From Rheinheimera salexigens (GTDB lineage Bacteria > Pseudomonadota > Gammaproteobacteria > Enterobacterales > Alteromonadaceae), in contig NZ_MKEK01000001.1 in assembly GCF_001752395.1 (NCBI RefSeq), positions 1,425,259 to 1,489,258 on the forward strand: 64,000 bases of DNA, in the 5' to 3' direction. How positions within the stretch are numbered: the first letter of the stretch is position 1; each line of letters starts with the position of its first letter. Below the pieces are notes generated by a model. That model searched no databases. It was not told the DNA's origin and saw only the letters and a program-made list of their open reading frames with translations. Below, one piece after another: positions 1-8,957 of this stretch. The position numbers were made by a program, and so were the translations under genes.

Positions 1-1
1 T

Positions 2-76
2 GCGCGTAGCGCGTTAACCGCTAAAGGTATTATCGTTGAAGATAAAAACGGTGTGACGACTTGGCGTAGAGGCTAA
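2..76 (+). CDS. cysS: Cysteinyl-tRNA synthetase, C-terminal end only
   Basis: The window opens inside a gene. The last 24 codons, ending in TAA at 74-76, read as a tail closing with GVTTWRRG. This matches the conserved ending of bacterial cysteinyl-tRNA synthetase (E. coli CysS ends in a similar TTWRR motif). The enzyme charges tRNA-Cys in the cytoplasm. Only the extreme C-terminus is visible, so the catalytic HIGH/KMSKS motifs cannot be checked. The gene converges on folD, a neighbourhood common in gammaproteobacteria, which supports the call. Confidence 0.75.
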   Translation, partial: ARSALTAKGIIVEDKNGVTTWRRG

Positions 77-176
77 GCACCCTTTACCAATACAACTAGA
101 CCGCTACAACTAAACTAGTGCTGTTAATCCAGTGCTAGGTATTAGTAGCAGTAAAAGTAAACAGTATTCGTTAAAT

Positions 177-204
177 AAAAAAACCGCCAATTGGCGGTTT
201 TTTT
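177..204. terminator. Bidirectional intrinsic terminator between cysS and folD
   Basis: An 8-bp stem, AAACCGCC with GGCGGTTT, closes an AATT loop and is flanked by an A-run on the left and a T-run on the right. It can therefore stop transcription from both convergent genes. Confidence 0.9.
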
Positions 205-216
205 ATACTGATTAAC

Positions 217-1077
217 TTAATGCTTATCGTGATACAGCTGACAAGCTTCTAAAGTATTTTCTATTAAACTCGCTACGGTCATTGGACCCACGCCGCCAGG
301 TACTGGTGTGATATAGCGTGCGCGTTCGGCAGCTTTATCGTATTCAATGTCGCCAACTAATTTGCCGCTATCTAAACGGTTGATACCCACATCAATAACT
401 AATGCGCCGGGTTTAATCCAATCACCTGGAATAAACTCAGCACGGCCCACCGCAACAATTAATAAATCAGCGCGACGAACGTGTTGCTCTAAGTTTTTAG
501 TGAATTTATGGCACACCGTAGTAGTACAACCGGCTAACAGTAATTCTAACGCCATGGGTCGACCGACAATATTAGAAGCTCCCACTACGACTGCATCCAT
601 GCTCTTAACGTTAACGCCGGTGCTTTGTAATAGTGTCATGATACCTTTAGGAGTACATGAGCGTAGGGCGGGCATACGTTGCGCTAGGCGACCTATATTG
701 TAGGGATGGAAACCATCAACATCTTTATGTGGATGAATCCGCTCTAACACTGCAGAGACATCTAAGCCGGCAGGCAAGGGCAGTTGCACTAAAATGCCGT
801 CAACGGTTTTATCTAGATTTAGTGTGTCGATAAGCTCAAGTAATTGCTTCTCAGTGGTGTCTGAGGGTAAATCGTATGACACCGAATGAAAGCCGACTTC
901 TTCACAGGCTTTACGTTTACTGCCAACATAAACTTGTGAAGCAGCATCAAGGCCAACCAAAATAACGGCTAAACCGGGTGGACGACGACCTGCGGCAATG
1001 CGAGCTCGAACTTGGGCTGCTACAGTGTCTTTTGTGGCTTGTGCTACGGCTTTGCCGTCAATGATTTGTGCTGTCAT
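217..1077 (-). CDS. folD: Bifunctional methylenetetrahydrofolate dehydrogenase / methenyltetrahydrofolate cyclohydrolase
   Basis: FolD interconverts 5,10-methylene-THF and 10-formyl-THF in the cytoplasm and supplies one-carbon units for purines and formyl-methionine. The 286-residue length is typical. The substrate-site signature YVGSKRKAC places Tyr50 and the catalytic Lys54 where they sit in E. coli FolD. The NADP-binding region holds [13 protein letters not shown], and the C-terminal signature [14 protein letters not shown] is intact. It is transcribed leftward and converges on cysS across a shared terminator. The divergent region on its other side leads to the tRNA operon. Nothing looks broken. 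Confidence 0.96.
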   Translation of the reverse strand: MTAQIIDGKAVAQATKDTVAAQVRARIAAGRRPPGLAVILVGLDAASQVYVGSKRKACEEVGFHSVSYDLPSDTTEKQLLELIDTLNLDKTVDGILVQLPLPAGLDVSAVLERIHPHKDVDGFHPYNIGRLAQRMPALRSCTPKGIMTLLQSTGVNVKSMDAVVVGASNIVGRPMALELLLAGCTTTVCHKFTKNLEQHVRRADLLIVAVGRAEFIPGDWIKPGALVIDVGINRLDSGKLVGDIEYDKAAERARYITPVPGGVGPMTVASLIENTLEACQLYHDKH

Positions 1078-1218
1078 CTAAAATGGGTCTCTGGCGCTAT
1101 TTATTTGATGGCGCTATTTTCGCATAGGCTTAACCATAACTCCATCCCGCATTTTTAGTTGTTTATTGCACAATAGGTTCAAATAATAGGCAGTCAGCTG
1201 TATTATGTGAAAAAAGGT

Positions 1219-1247
1219 TTGACCCTTTGCTTAGTCGGCTGTAATAT
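1219..1247 (+). promoter_or_regulatory. Sigma-70-type promoter of the tRNA operon
   Basis: TTGACC at 1219-1224 and TAATAT at 1242-1247 are separated by exactly 17 bp and lie just upstream of the first tRNA. The sequence right after the -10 element is GC-rich (CCGCCCCG). That is the kind of discriminator known for stringently controlled stable-RNA promoters; the stringent response itself is inferred. Confidence 0.7.
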
Positions 1248-1276
1248 TCCGCCCCGTTGCCCCAGTGCAATTATGT

Positions 1277-1353
1277 CGGTGATTAGCGCAGCTTGGTAGC
1301 GCACTTGGTTTGGGTCCAAGGGGTCGCAGGTTCAAATCCTGCATCACCGACCA
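1277..1353 (+). tRNA. tRNA-Pro (anticodon TGG), copy 1
   Basis: A 77-nt cloverleaf with the CCA encoded. The acceptor stem CGGTGAT pairs with ATCACCG. The anticodon stem CTTGG/CCAAG closes the loop TTTGGGT, giving anticodon TGG at 1311-1313. The T arm is GCAGG-TTCAAAT-CCTGC. It is identical over its whole length to the second copy at 1659-1735 and is first in a four-tRNA operon. Confidence 0.96.
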
Positions 1354-1419
1354 TTTTTAAATTTAGAGTGATATAATTATTATTCTAAATATAAAATAGC
1401 TTGATAGGGTTTCTATTGT

Positions 1420-1496
<77 letters not shown>

Positions 1497-1569
1497 TAAT
1501 AAGCGCTATAGTAATTAAGCAGTAACTAGTATAGTAAAAGTGTTAAAGTTAGATAGTACAGGTTTCAAT

Positions 1570-1646
1570 GGTGGTTGTAGCTCAGTTGGTAGAGCCCCGG
1601 ATTGTGATTCCGGTTGTCGTGGGTTCGAACCCCATCATCCACCCCA
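1570..1646 (+). tRNA. tRNA-His (anticodon GTG)
   Basis: The extra G-1 residue is encoded at 1570 opposite C73, the known identity element for histidyl-tRNA synthetase. The anticodon loop TTGTGAT carries GTG, and the CCA is encoded. The acceptor stem GTGGTTG against CATCCAC leaves a T-T mismatch at pair 5:68. The usual gammaproteobacterial sequence has C-G there. The rest of the cloverleaf is normal, so function is likely retained. Confidence 0.94.
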
Positions 1647-1658
1647 TTTCTATATTGT

Positions 1659-1735
1659 CGGTGATTAGCGCAGCTTGGTAGCGCACTTGGTTTGGGTCCA
1701 AGGGGTCGCAGGTTCAAATCCTGCATCACCGACCA
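1659..1735 (+). tRNA. tRNA-Pro (anticodon TGG), copy 2
   Basis: Identical in sequence to the tRNA-Pro at 1277-1353, including the encoded CCA. It starts 12 nt after the tRNA-His gene, so both must come from one transcript. The 3' end plus the following CTTCTC is repeated in the two damaged copies downstream. This gene is therefore the likely parent of those fragments. Confidence 0.96.
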
Positions 1736-1778
1736 CTTCTCTTGATTTAAAACACATAATTAAAATTCAACATTTAAA

Positions 1779-1843
1779 AGCGCACTTGGTTTGGGTACTC
1801 TCAATCCCACGGGCCACAGGTTCAAATCCTGCATCACCGACCA
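1779..1843 (+). pseudogene. Damaged tRNA-Pro 3' part, copy A
   Basis: Begins with the end of the tRNA-Pro D arm, then the 5' anticodon strand and the loop TTTGGGT. The next 12 nt of the real tRNA are replaced by a 21-nt stretch starting ACTCTCAATCCC, after which the T arm, 3' acceptor strand and CCA resume. The 5' acceptor strand and the 3' anticodon strand are missing, so no cloverleaf can form. It sits in line with the tRNA operon and would be co-transcribed by read-through. Confidence 0.85.
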
Positions 1844-1862
1844 CTTCTCTTTAGGTTATAAA

Positions 1863-1927
1863 AGCGCACTTGGTTTGGGTACTCTCAATCCCACGGGCCA
1901 CAGGTTCAAATCCTGCATCACCGACCA
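1863..1927 (+). pseudogene. Damaged tRNA-Pro 3' part, copy B
   Basis: Exact copy of the fragment at 1779-1843, displaced by 84 bp. The identical stretch covers 75 bp (1775-1849 and 1859-1933), so it extends slightly beyond the tRNA-like part on both sides. The duplication came after the internal replacement, since both copies share it. An apparent reading frame across both copies is only translated tRNA sequence. Confidence 0.85.
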
Positions 1928-2056
1928 CTTCTCCCTAAGATTTAAAAAACTCAAAACTCAACATTCAAAACACATCATTTATAGCTTTTGTTCTAGGCAA
2001 AATTTAAGTTGTCATATAGTCTAAATACAATTTTTGTATAATTATTAGGCTACATT

Positions 2057-2557
2057 ATGATTGTTGCAGAGACACCACGCTTGCGTATTCGCCATTTTAC
2101 TGCGGCAGATAGCCAATTTACTCTGCAATTATTAAACGATGCTTCATTTATCAATAATATTGCCGATCGTGGTGTACGAAATGAGCATGATGCGCTGCAA
2201 TATTTAGTTGAGGGGCCAATTAAAAGCTACCAAACTTATGGTTATGGTTTGTATTTAGTTGAACATGTCGAAAGTGCCGAGTCGATGGGGATGTGTGGTT
2301 TAATTTACCGTCAAGATTTACAAGAAACTGATATTGGTTTTGCTTTTCTACCACAGTTCTGTGGTCAAGGTTATGCCACTGAAGCCGCAAAGGCTGTTAT
2401 CCATTATGGTTACCATAAATTGCAGCTACCGCGCATTGTTGGCTTAACCAGTGCGGCTAATATTAATTCAATAAACCTGTTGTCTAAACTCGGTTTACAG
2501 TTTGAAAAAACCGTTATGTTACCGGCGCAGCAACAATCCGTAATGCTGTTTTCTTAA
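2057..2557 (+). CDS. GNAT-family N-acetyltransferase (RimJ/RimL-like)
   Basis: A 166-residue protein with the GNAT fold order: an N-terminal strand (TPRLRIRHFTAADS), then the acetyl-CoA loop with QFCGQGYATEA at about residues 112-122, matching the Q/R-x-x-G-x-G/A motif. It ends with a helix-strand segment, INSINLLSKLGLQFEK. These features are typical of the RimJ/RimL branch, which acetylates protein N-termini or small amines, but the substrate cannot be told from sequence. The gene stands alone between the tRNA operon and proB, and the start at 2057 has only a weak ribosome site (TAGG). Confidence 0.8.
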   Translation: MIVAETPRLRIRHFTAADSQFTLQLLNDASFINNIADRGVRNEHDALQYLVEGPIKSYQTYGYGLYLVEHVESAESMGMCGLIYRQDLQETDIGFAFLPQFCGQGYATEAAKAVIHYGYHKLQLPRIVGLTSAANINSINLLSKLGLQFEKTVMLPAQQQSVMLFS

Positions 2558-2817
2558 GCAATGTAAAAAGAATTCTCTGTTAATTGCGCTATAAACTCTC
2601 CTCTGCTGACTACTATAAACTGTAATTTTATTACAGAATAGTACTATTCATATCATCAATACTAAAGATACATACAGTTAACCTTTGTCGTAACTAATTG
2701 AATCAATAATGTATTTATAATATATGGGTTAAGCTTGCTTGCTGCATTTTTGTTCGCCGGTGGTGCTGGGTTACCATTTTTGCTACTATACGCCTCGTAA
2801 CAACCAAGGGAGGAGTT

Positions 2818-3939
2818 ATGATTAACCCAACCTGGCGTCGAGTAGTGCTAAAAGTAGGCAGTGCTTTAATCGCGCCAGAAAACCAGGGCTGTAGTGAGCA
2901 GTTTTTACGTCCAATCGCTGAATTTATTCGGCAGTGTCGACTTCAAGACGTTGAAGTCATTCTTGTTTCGTCAGGCAGTGTTGCTGCGGGGCGTCATCAT
3001 TTTAATTTTCAACACCAACGCGTGCCGCTTGCCCTAAAACGGGCCATGGCAGCGGTCGGCCAGAGTGAATTAATGAACTTTTGGAGCCGGTGTTTTGATT
3101 TTCCTTGTGCGCAAGTGCTATTAACCCATGGTGATTTGAGTGATCGAGTACGCCATGTCAATATTAAAAACACCTTACAACGTTTGTTAGATCATGGTGT
3201 GCTGCCTATCGTCAATGAAAACGATACAATTGCCACTGATGAAATTAAAGTAGGCGATAACGATAATTTAGCCGCTATGGTGGCAACTGTATCGAATGCA
3301 GATGCACTAATTATTTGTTCGGATGTCGACGGTTTATATACGGCTGATCCCAATAAAGACCCTACTGCAACCTTAATTACAGAAGTGGATTTTATTACCC
3401 CTGAAATTTATGCCCTAGCCGGTGGTGCTACTTCTAGTGTTGGTACTGGTGGTATGCGCACTAAGATTGAAGCGGCTGAAAAAGCTGCAGCGCATGGTAT
3501 TGATACCCTGATTATTGACGGCCATAAAGAAGATAGTTTTTCGAGCTTATTATTGGGTGAAAATCCAGGCACAATTTTCTTTGGTCAAGAAACACCGATG
3601 TCAGCGAAAAAACATTGGGTACGCCATACCTTGCGTTCAAAAGGTGAAATTTGGGTAGATGACGGCTGTATTGAGGCTTTACGTTCACATGGTGCTTCTT
3701 TATTGTGTAGTGGTATCGTGGATATTACAGGCGAATTTGAATCAGGTGATGCAGTATTGATACGCTGCTCAAATGGTAAACGTAAAATTGCTAAAGGCGT
3801 AAGCCGGTTTAGTGCGAGTGAATTATTTTCGATTAAGGGCCAGCAAAGCAGAGATATTGAATCTTGTATTGGTTATTGCCCTACAGGCAGCGATGCCGTA
3901 ATTCACCGCAGTGAAATGATGTTATTGGAGAGAATATGA
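2818..3939 (+). CDS. proB: Glutamate 5-kinase
   Basis: First enzyme of proline synthesis: it phosphorylates glutamate with ATP to glutamyl-5-phosphate. The N-terminal amino-acid-kinase domain starts VLKVGSALIAPENQG and holds the VNENDTIATDEIKVGDND substrate region and a GTGGMRTKIEAA segment. A C-terminal PUA domain of about 80 residues follows, as in E. coli ProB (367 aa; this one has 373). The start is backed by GGGAGG just upstream. The last codons overlap the proA start by 4 nt (ATGA), so the pair is translationally coupled. Proline feedback inhibition through the kinase domain is known for the family. Confidence 0.96.
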   Translation: MINPTWRRVVLKVGSALIAPENQGCSEQFLRPIAEFIRQCRLQDVEVILVSSGSVAAGRHHFNFQHQRVPLALKRAMAAVGQSELMNFWSRCFDFPCAQVLLTHGDLSDRVRHVNIKNTLQRLLDHGVLPIVNENDTIATDEIKVGDNDNLAAMVATVSNADALIICSDVDGLYTADPNKDPTATLITEVDFITPEIYALAGGATSSVGTGGMRTKIEAAEKAAAHGIDTLIIDGHKEDSFSSLLLGENPGTIFFGQETPMSAKKHWVRHTLRSKGEIWVDDGCIEALRSHGASLLCSGIVDITGEFESGDAVLIRCSNGKRKIAKGVSRFSASELFSIKGQQSRDIESCIGYCPTGSDAVIHRSEMMLLERI

Positions 3940-5189
3940 GTACCGATGTTGCAGTAAAAATTGCTGCTAATGCGTCAAAAGCAGCCAAAGCGGTTGCTAA
4001 TTTAACTACAGAAGAAAAAAACTTTGTTTTGCAAAGTATGGCTAATCATATCCGTGAAGCCACAACCGATATTTTAGCCGCCAATAAAGATGAAGTGGCT
4101 ACTGCCGTTAGTAATGATACTAGCGCAGCGATGATTGACCGTTTAACGCTGACTGAAGAGCGCATTGAGGCTATGGCTAGTGCTATAGAGCAAATTATTG
4201 CTTTAGAAGACCCAGTTGGCAAAGCCCGCTTTATAGAGCAGCGTCCAAATGGTATTAATATTGAAAAGCGCCGTATAGCTTTGGGCGTAATTTGTATGAT
4301 TTATGAAGCGCGACCTAATGTTACTGCAGATGCTGGAGCTTTATGTTTTAAAGCGGGTAATGCGGTTATTTTACGTTGTGGTCGAGAAGCGATTCAAACC
4401 AGTTTAGCTATAGCCAAAGCGATGCATCAAGCATTGCGCGAGCATAAGCTACCTGAAGAAGTGATTAGTATTGTACCCGATCCGGATCGCGATTTAATGT
4501 TAGGCTTATTAAAGCAAGAGCAATATATCGATTTAGTGATCCCACGTGGTGGTGAAGGCTTAATTCGCTTTGTAACTGAACATAGCCGTATTCCGGTTAT
4601 TCAGCATTACAAAGGGGTATGTCATTTATATATAGACCAAAGTGCAGATTTAGACATGGCACTTAATTTATTGCTCAATGGTAAAGTGCAACGTCCAGGC
4701 GTGTGTAATGCGTTGGAAGGCTTGTTAGTGAATAAGCATTTAGCAGCAGATTTCTTACCTAAAGTAAGTGCAGCACTTTCTGAACATAATGTGATAGTGC
4801 ATGCTTGTGCTAAAAGCTTAGAGTATTTTAATCAAGCTCAATTAATTGAAGAAGATGAATTTGGTCAAGAATATTTAGCGCCTGAAATAGCTATTCGGGT
4901 GGTTGATGACATGGACCATGCTATTGCCCATATTGATCGTTTTGGCAGTCAGCACACCGAAGTTATTTGTACGGCTGATCAAGCTAATGCCGAACGCTTT
5001 ATTCGTCAGGTTGATTCTGCAGTCGTTATGCATAACAGTTCATCACGTTTTTCGGACGGTGGTGAGTTGGGTTTAGGGGCTGAAATAGGTATTTCAACCA
5101 GTAAGCTACATGCCTATGGACCGATGGGATTAGAAGCCTTAACCACAGAAAAATATGTGGTAACAGGTACCGGCCAAACCCGTAACTAA
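3936..5189 (+). CDS. proA: Gamma-glutamyl phosphate reductase
   Basis: Second step of proline synthesis: NADPH reduces glutamyl-5-phosphate to glutamate semialdehyde. The 417-residue length matches the family. The catalytic cysteine is Cys257 in VQRPGVCNALE (E. coli Cys255). The NADPH-binding and C-terminal motifs NSSSRFSDGGELGLGAEIGIS and GPMGLEALTT are intact. The start overlaps the proB stop by 4 nt. ProA and ProB act together because the phosphate intermediate is unstable. A strong terminator follows. Confidence 0.96.
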   Translation: MSTDVAVKIAANASKAAKAVANLTTEEKNFVLQSMANHIREATTDILAANKDEVATAVSNDTSAAMIDRLTLTEERIEAMASAIEQIIALEDPVGKARFIEQRPNGINIEKRRIALGVICMIYEARPNVTADAGALCFKAGNAVILRCGREAIQTSLAIAKAMHQALREHKLPEEVISIVPDPDRDLMLGLLKQEQYIDLVIPRGGEGLIRFVTEHSRIPVIQHYKGVCHLYIDQSADLDMALNLLLNGKVQRPGVCNALEGLLVNKHLAADFLPKVSAALSEHNVIVHACAKSLEYFNQAQLIEEDEFGQEYLAPEIAIRVVDDMDHAIAHIDRFGSQHTEVICTADQANAERFIRQVDSAVVMHNSSSRFSDGGELGLGAEIGISTSKLHAYGPMGLEALTTEKYVVTGTGQTRN

Positions 5190-5221
5190 TCCTTAGTGTA
5201 AGTACAATTTTCTAACACTTT

Positions 5222-5263
5222 AAAACGCAGCTTGGTTAAGTCAGCACCAAGCTGCGTTTTTTT
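5222..5263 (+). terminator. Intrinsic terminator after proBA
   Basis: A perfect 14-bp stem, AAAACGCAGCTTGG with CCAAGCTGCGTTTT, around an 11-nt loop, followed by seven T residues in all. Confidence 0.93.
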
Positions 5264-5300
5264 AATCCTATTTTGTTATAATTTGGCATAAGTTTGGGGC

Positions 5301-5329
5301 TCGACCTCGGCCAATTAGCCCGCTATAAT
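5301..5329 (+). promoter_or_regulatory. Probable tig promoter
   Basis: TCGACC at 5301-5306, a 17-bp gap, and a perfect TATAAT at 5324-5329, about 105 nt before the tig start. A second TATAAT occurs upstream near 5276 without a clear -35 partner. Confidence 0.5.
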
Positions 5330-5434
5330 GCCGCGTCCTTTTTTATAACAGAGCTAGTAAACGTTATTAAACGAAGCTAGATCCTATTACTACGGCGTAG
5401 TGTAAACGCCCTATATTGAATTTGAGGAAACAAG

Positions 5435-6745
5435 ATGCAAGTTTCAGTTGAAACCACTCAAGGTTTAGAGCGCCGTTTAACCATTACTGTGCCGGCCGAA
5501 AAGATTGAAAACGAAGTTAAAAGTCGTCTGCGTGATTTGGCCAAGCGTCAGCGTATTGATGGTTTCCGTCCAGGCAAGGCACCGGTTTCACTGATCCAAA
5601 AGCGTTTCGGCCAGTCGGTATTACAAGAAGTAGCGTCTGAGCAAATGCAACGTCATTTCTACGAAGCGATCATTGAAAACAAATTAAGCCCTGCAGGTAC
5701 TCCTACTTTTGCACCAGGTGAATTAAGCCAAGGTAAAGATTTAGAGTTTGTTGCAACATTTGAAGTTTATCCAGAAGTTGAAGTGCAAAACTTAGACAAA
5801 ATTGAAATTTCTAAGCCAGCAGTTGAAATTACTGACGAAGATATGAGCAAAATGTTAGACACATTACGTAAGCAACATGCTACGTGGGAAGTTAAGTCTG
5901 ACGTTGCTGCTGCAGGTGACCGTGTTGAAATCGACTTTGTTGGTTCAATCGACGGTGAAGAGTTTGAAGGCGGCAAAGCCAGCAACTTTGAACTAGAACT
6001 TGGTCAAAACCGTATGATCCCAGGCTTTGAAGATGGCATTATGGGTAAAAAAGCCGGTGAAGAATTAACAGTAGATGTTAACTTCCCAGAAGATTACCAC
6101 GCTGAAAACTTAAAAGGTAAAGCTGCAAGCTTTGCTATTACCATCAATAAAGTTGAGCAACAAGTATTACCTGAATTAACCGACGAATTTGCTGGTTTAT
6201 TTGGTTTAGAAACCGCCTCAGTTGACGCACTTAAAGTAGAAGTACGTAAAAACATGAGCCGTGAACTTGAGCAAAATATTAAAGCTAAAGTTAAAGAGCA
6301 AGTGATCAAAGGATTATTAGCTAATAACGATTTAGATGTGCCTGCAGCTTTAGTTGAAGGTGAAGTTGACGTATTACGTAAACAAGCCATGCAACGTTTT
6401 GGTAATAATGTAGACGCCAAAAACTTACCTGAATTGCCAGCTTCTTTATTTGAAGAGCAAGCAAAAGACCGCGTTAAAGTGGGCTTATTATTAGGTGAAG
6501 TGATTAAAACTAATGAGCTTAAAGTTGATGAAGACAAAGTTCAGCAGTTAATTGCATCAGTGGCTTCTGCTTATGAAGATCCACAAGAAGTGGTACAGTA
6601 CTACAATACCAATAAAGAATTAATGCAAAGCATGCGTAATGTTGCGTTAGAAGAGCAAGCCATTGATCTGATTTTAGCTAAAGCTAAAGTGACAGAGCAA
6701 AAAACAGCTTTTGACGAGATTATGAACCCGCAAGCTGCTCAGTAA
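5435..6745 (+). CDS. tig: Trigger factor, ribosome-bound chaperone and peptidyl-prolyl isomerase
   Basis: Binds at the ribosome exit tunnel and shields nascent chains. All three parts are visible: the N-terminal ribosome-docking domain with the signature GFRPGKAP at residues 43-50, an FKBP-type isomerase domain around residues 150-240 ([20 protein letters not shown]), and the helical C-terminal chaperone arms. The length, 436 residues, is close to E. coli (432). GAGGAAA precedes the start. It heads the classic tig-clpP-clpX-lon order, but a terminator separates it from clpP, so most of the protease supply probably needs read-through or another promoter. Confidence 0.97.
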   Translation: MQVSVETTQGLERRLTITVPAEKIENEVKSRLRDLAKRQRIDGFRPGKAPVSLIQKRFGQSVLQEVASEQMQRHFYEAIIENKLSPAGTPTFAPGELSQGKDLEFVATFEVYPEVEVQNLDKIEISKPAVEITDEDMSKMLDTLRKQHATWEVKSDVAAAGDRVEIDFVGSIDGEEFEGGKASNFELELGQNRMIPGFEDGIMGKKAGEELTVDVNFPEDYHAENLKGKAASFAITINKVEQQVLPELTDEFAGLFGLETASVDALKVEVRKNMSRELEQNIKAKVKEQVIKGLLANNDLDVPAALVEGEVDVLRKQAMQRFGNNVDAKNLPELPASLFEEQAKDRVKVGLLLGEVIKTNELKVDEDKVQQLIASVASAYEDPQEVVQYYNTNKELMQSMRNVALEEQAIDLILAKAKVTEQKTAFDEIMNPQAAQ

Positions 6746-6773
6746 TATTGACTTATTGAGTCACGACAGTTTT

Positions 6774-6810
6774 AATGGCTCGGACAACAGTTCGGGCCAT
6801 TTTATTTTTA
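6774..6810 (+). terminator. Intrinsic terminator between tig and clpP
   Basis: A 12-bp stem at 6774-6785 and 6790-6801 with two G-T wobbles and an ACAA-type 4-nt loop, followed by the T-rich TTTATTTTTA. It lies only about 40 nt before clpP. Confidence 0.85.
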
Positions 6811-6848
6811 GGCACTGCTTAGTAGTTATTTAGAGGGAACCTCATTTT

Positions 6849-7475
6849 ATGTCTATGCCACAACATCTGAACGATTTAGTAAGCGCTTTAGTTCCTATGG
6901 TCGTTGAGCAAACCGCGAAAGGCGAGCGCTCGTATGATATTTACTCACGGTTATTAAAAGAACGCGTTATATTTCTAACTGGCCAAGTGGAAGACCACAT
7001 GGCTAACTTAGTAGTGGCACAGTTATTATTTTTAGAATCTGAAAGCCCAGAAAAAGATATTTATATTTATATTAACTCGCCAGGTGGCTCGGTAACGGCG
7101 GGTTTATCAATTTATGATACTATGCGTTATATTAAGTGTGATATTGCCACTGTCTGCGTAGGCCAAGCTGCTAGCATGGGGGCCTTCTTACTATCAGGTG
7201 GCACTAAAGGTAAACGTTATTGCTTACCGAATGCGCGTGTCATGATCCACCAACCTTTAGGTGGTTTTCAAGGTCAAGCAACTGACTTTGACATTCATGC
7301 TCGCGAAATTTTATATATAAGAGAGAAGCTTAACCGTTTAATGGCTGAGCACTCAGGTAAAAGTTACGAGCAAGTATGTAAAGATACTGAGCGCGATAAC
7401 TTTTTAAGTGCGCAACAAGCCTTGGAATATGGCCTAGTAGATGCCATATTAACTAATAGAGATAGTATAAAGTAA
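6849..7475 (+). CDS. clpP: ATP-dependent Clp protease proteolytic subunit
   Basis: Serine peptidase that forms a double-ring barrel and degrades proteins fed to it by ClpX or ClpA. The nucleophile is Ser109 in GQAASMGA, the histidine is His134 in VMIHQPLGG, and the acidic residue is in the DTERD segment near residue 180. The length of 208 includes a short N-terminal propeptide, as in E. coli (207). GAGGGAACC precedes the start. It is followed 54 nt later by clpX, so the protease and its main unfoldase are made together. Confidence 0.97.
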   Translation: MSMPQHLNDLVSALVPMVVEQTAKGERSYDIYSRLLKERVIFLTGQVEDHMANLVVAQLLFLESESPEKDIYIYINSPGGSVTAGLSIYDTMRYIKCDIATVCVGQAASMGAFLLSGGTKGKRYCLPNARVMIHQPLGGFQGQATDFDIHAREILYIREKLNRLMAEHSGKSYEQVCKDTERDNFLSAQQALEYGLVDAILTNRDSIK

Positions 7476-7529
7476 CAGAAACTCAGCAGCCCTATAACAC
7501 GGCCTGCGTTGTAGTGAAGAGGTAATTAG

Positions 7530-8807
7530 ATGTCTGATCGCACCGACGGCGATAAGAGCGGTAAATTGTTGTACTGCTCTTTCTGTGGTAAGTCACAGCA
7601 TGAAGTGCGTAAGTTGATTGCAGGACCACAAGTGTATATTTGTGATGAATGTGTTGATTTATGCAATGACATAATCCGTGAAGAAATAAAAGATATTTCT
7701 CCCAAACGTGATGCTGACAAATTGCCAGTGCCGCGCGAGATCCGTGCACATCTTGATGAATATGTTATCGGCCAAGAGCATGCGAAAAAAGTGCTAGCAG
7801 TAGCGGTATATAACCACTACAAGCGCTTACGTAATGCACAGCACAAGCCAGAAATTGAGTTAGGCAAAAGTAATATATTGTTAATCGGCCCAACGGGTAG
7901 CGGTAAAACTTTATTAGCTGAAACCTTAGCTCGGTTGTTAGATGTGCCATTTACCATGGCAGATGCAACGACCTTAACGGAAGCGGGCTATGTCGGTGAA
8001 GACGTTGAAAATATCATTCAAAAATTACTGCAAAAATGTGATTATGATGTAGAGAAAGCCCAGCGCGGTATTGTTTACATTGATGAAATAGATAAAATTT
8101 CACGTAAGTCTGATAATCCGTCTATTACTCGTGATGTATCAGGTGAAGGTGTACAGCAAGCGTTATTAAAGCTGATTGAAGGTACCGTTGCTTCAGTACC
8201 ACCGCAAGGTGGCCGTAAGCACCCACAGCAAGAGTTTTTACAGGTAGACACTTCTAAGATACTGTTTATTTGTGGTGGTGCTTTTGCCGGCTTAGATAAG
8301 GTTATTGAGCAGCGCTGTGCTAAAGGTGCTGGTATAGGTTTTGGCGCAGAAGTACGCAGTAAAGAAAGCACGCGTTCAATTAGTGAATCGTTCCGTGATG
8401 TTGAGCCTGAAGATTTAGTTAAATATGGTTTAATACCTGAATTTATTGGCCGTTTACCGGTAGTGGCAACTTTAACTGAATTAGACGCTGATGCTTTAAT
8501 TCAGATTTTAAGCGAACCGAAAAATGCCTTGGTAAAACAGTTTGCGGCTTTATTCCAAATGGAAGACGTGGAACTTGAATTTCGTGAAGATGCTTTAAAA
8601 GCTATTGCTAATAAAGCCATGGAGCGCAAAACGGGAGCACGTGGTTTACGCTCAATTGTTGAAGGTGTGTTACTGGATACTATGTACGAATTGCCTTCTA
8701 TGGAAAGCGTGGCTAAAGTTGTTATTGATGAAACGGTAATACGTGGTGAGAGTGAACCGATATTAATTTATCAAACTACCGATACCGCAACAGCTGAATC
8801 AAAGTAA
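7530..8807 (+). CDS. clpX: ATP-dependent Clp protease ATP-binding subunit ClpX
   Basis: AAA+ unfoldase that recognises tagged substrates and threads them into ClpP. The N-terminal zinc-binding domain shows CSFCGKSQ and CDECVDLC (four cysteines). Then come Walker A GPTGSGKT, Walker B IVYIDEID, and the IGF-type loop ([10 protein letters not shown]) that docks on ClpP, all intact. The 425-residue length matches E. coli (424). GAAGAGG lies before the start. A terminator follows, so clpP-clpX forms a closed two-gene unit. Confidence 0.97.
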   Translation: MSDRTDGDKSGKLLYCSFCGKSQHEVRKLIAGPQVYICDECVDLCNDIIREEIKDISPKRDADKLPVPREIRAHLDEYVIGQEHAKKVLAVAVYNHYKRLRNAQHKPEIELGKSNILLIGPTGSGKTLLAETLARLLDVPFTMADATTLTEAGYVGEDVENIIQKLLQKCDYDVEKAQRGIVYIDEIDKISRKSDNPSITRDVSGEGVQQALLKLIEGTVASVPPQGGRKHPQQEFLQVDTSKILFICGGAFAGLDKVIEQRCAKGAGIGFGAEVRSKESTRSISESFRDVEPEDLVKYGLIPEFIGRLPVVATLTELDADALIQILSEPKNALVKQFAALFQMEDVELEFREDALKAIANKAMERKTGARGLRSIVEGVLLDTMYELPSMESVAKVVIDETVIRGESEPILIYQTTDTATAESK

Positions 8808-8830
8808 AATAACGATGTAAAGTTAAAAAA

Positions 8831-8853
8831 AGGAGCTGATTCAGCTCCTTTTT
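8831..8853 (+). terminator. Intrinsic terminator after clpX
   Basis: The 8-bp stem AGGAGCTG/CAGCTCCT closes a 3-nt loop, with an A-run before and TTTTT after. Confidence 0.9.
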
Positions 8854-8863
8854 CGTTTTGCTA

Positions 8864-8891
8864 ATTGAAGTTCGCTAATTGAACCCCATAT
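8864..8891 (+). promoter_or_regulatory. Sigma-32-like heat-shock promoter of lon
   Basis: ATTGAAG at 8864-8870, a 13-bp gap and CCCCATAT at 8884-8891 fit the known RpoH consensus (CTTGAAA, 13-14 bp, CCCCATNT). The site is about 65 nt upstream of the lon start and downstream of the clpX terminator. Lon is a known RpoH target in enterobacteria, so the location supports the call. Confidence 0.72.
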
Positions 8892-8957
8892 ACTTATACA
8901 TGTTTCGCGGCAGTTTTATGTTTCGCGCCAGCAATAATTAAATTCGAGAGAGAATCA

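Larger units (their letters stand above)
1775..1933 (+). repeat. Tandem duplication with 84-bp period
   Basis: Two identical 75-bp units at 1775-1849 and 1859-1933 with a 9-bp spacer. Each unit contains one damaged tRNA-Pro 3' part. No integrase or other mobile gene lies nearby, so the repeat looks like a local duplication and not the ends of an inserted element. Confidence 0.9.

Noticed and set aside
1775..1933. Possible CRISPR array or phage attachment sites
   Set aside because: Only two 75-bp units with a 9-bp spacer and no cas or integrase genes. The 84-bp spacing leaves no room for an inserted element.
1791..2024. Open frame with a repeated GTLNPTGHRFKSCITDHFSL peptide
   Set aside because: It is only the translation of the two duplicated tRNA-Pro fragments; the repeat reflects RNA-gene sequence and has no ribosome site or family resemblance.
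6094..6537. Long antisense open frame opposite tig
   Set aside because: Serine/leucine-rich shadow of the trigger factor frame with no recognisable domain and no independent ribosome site.
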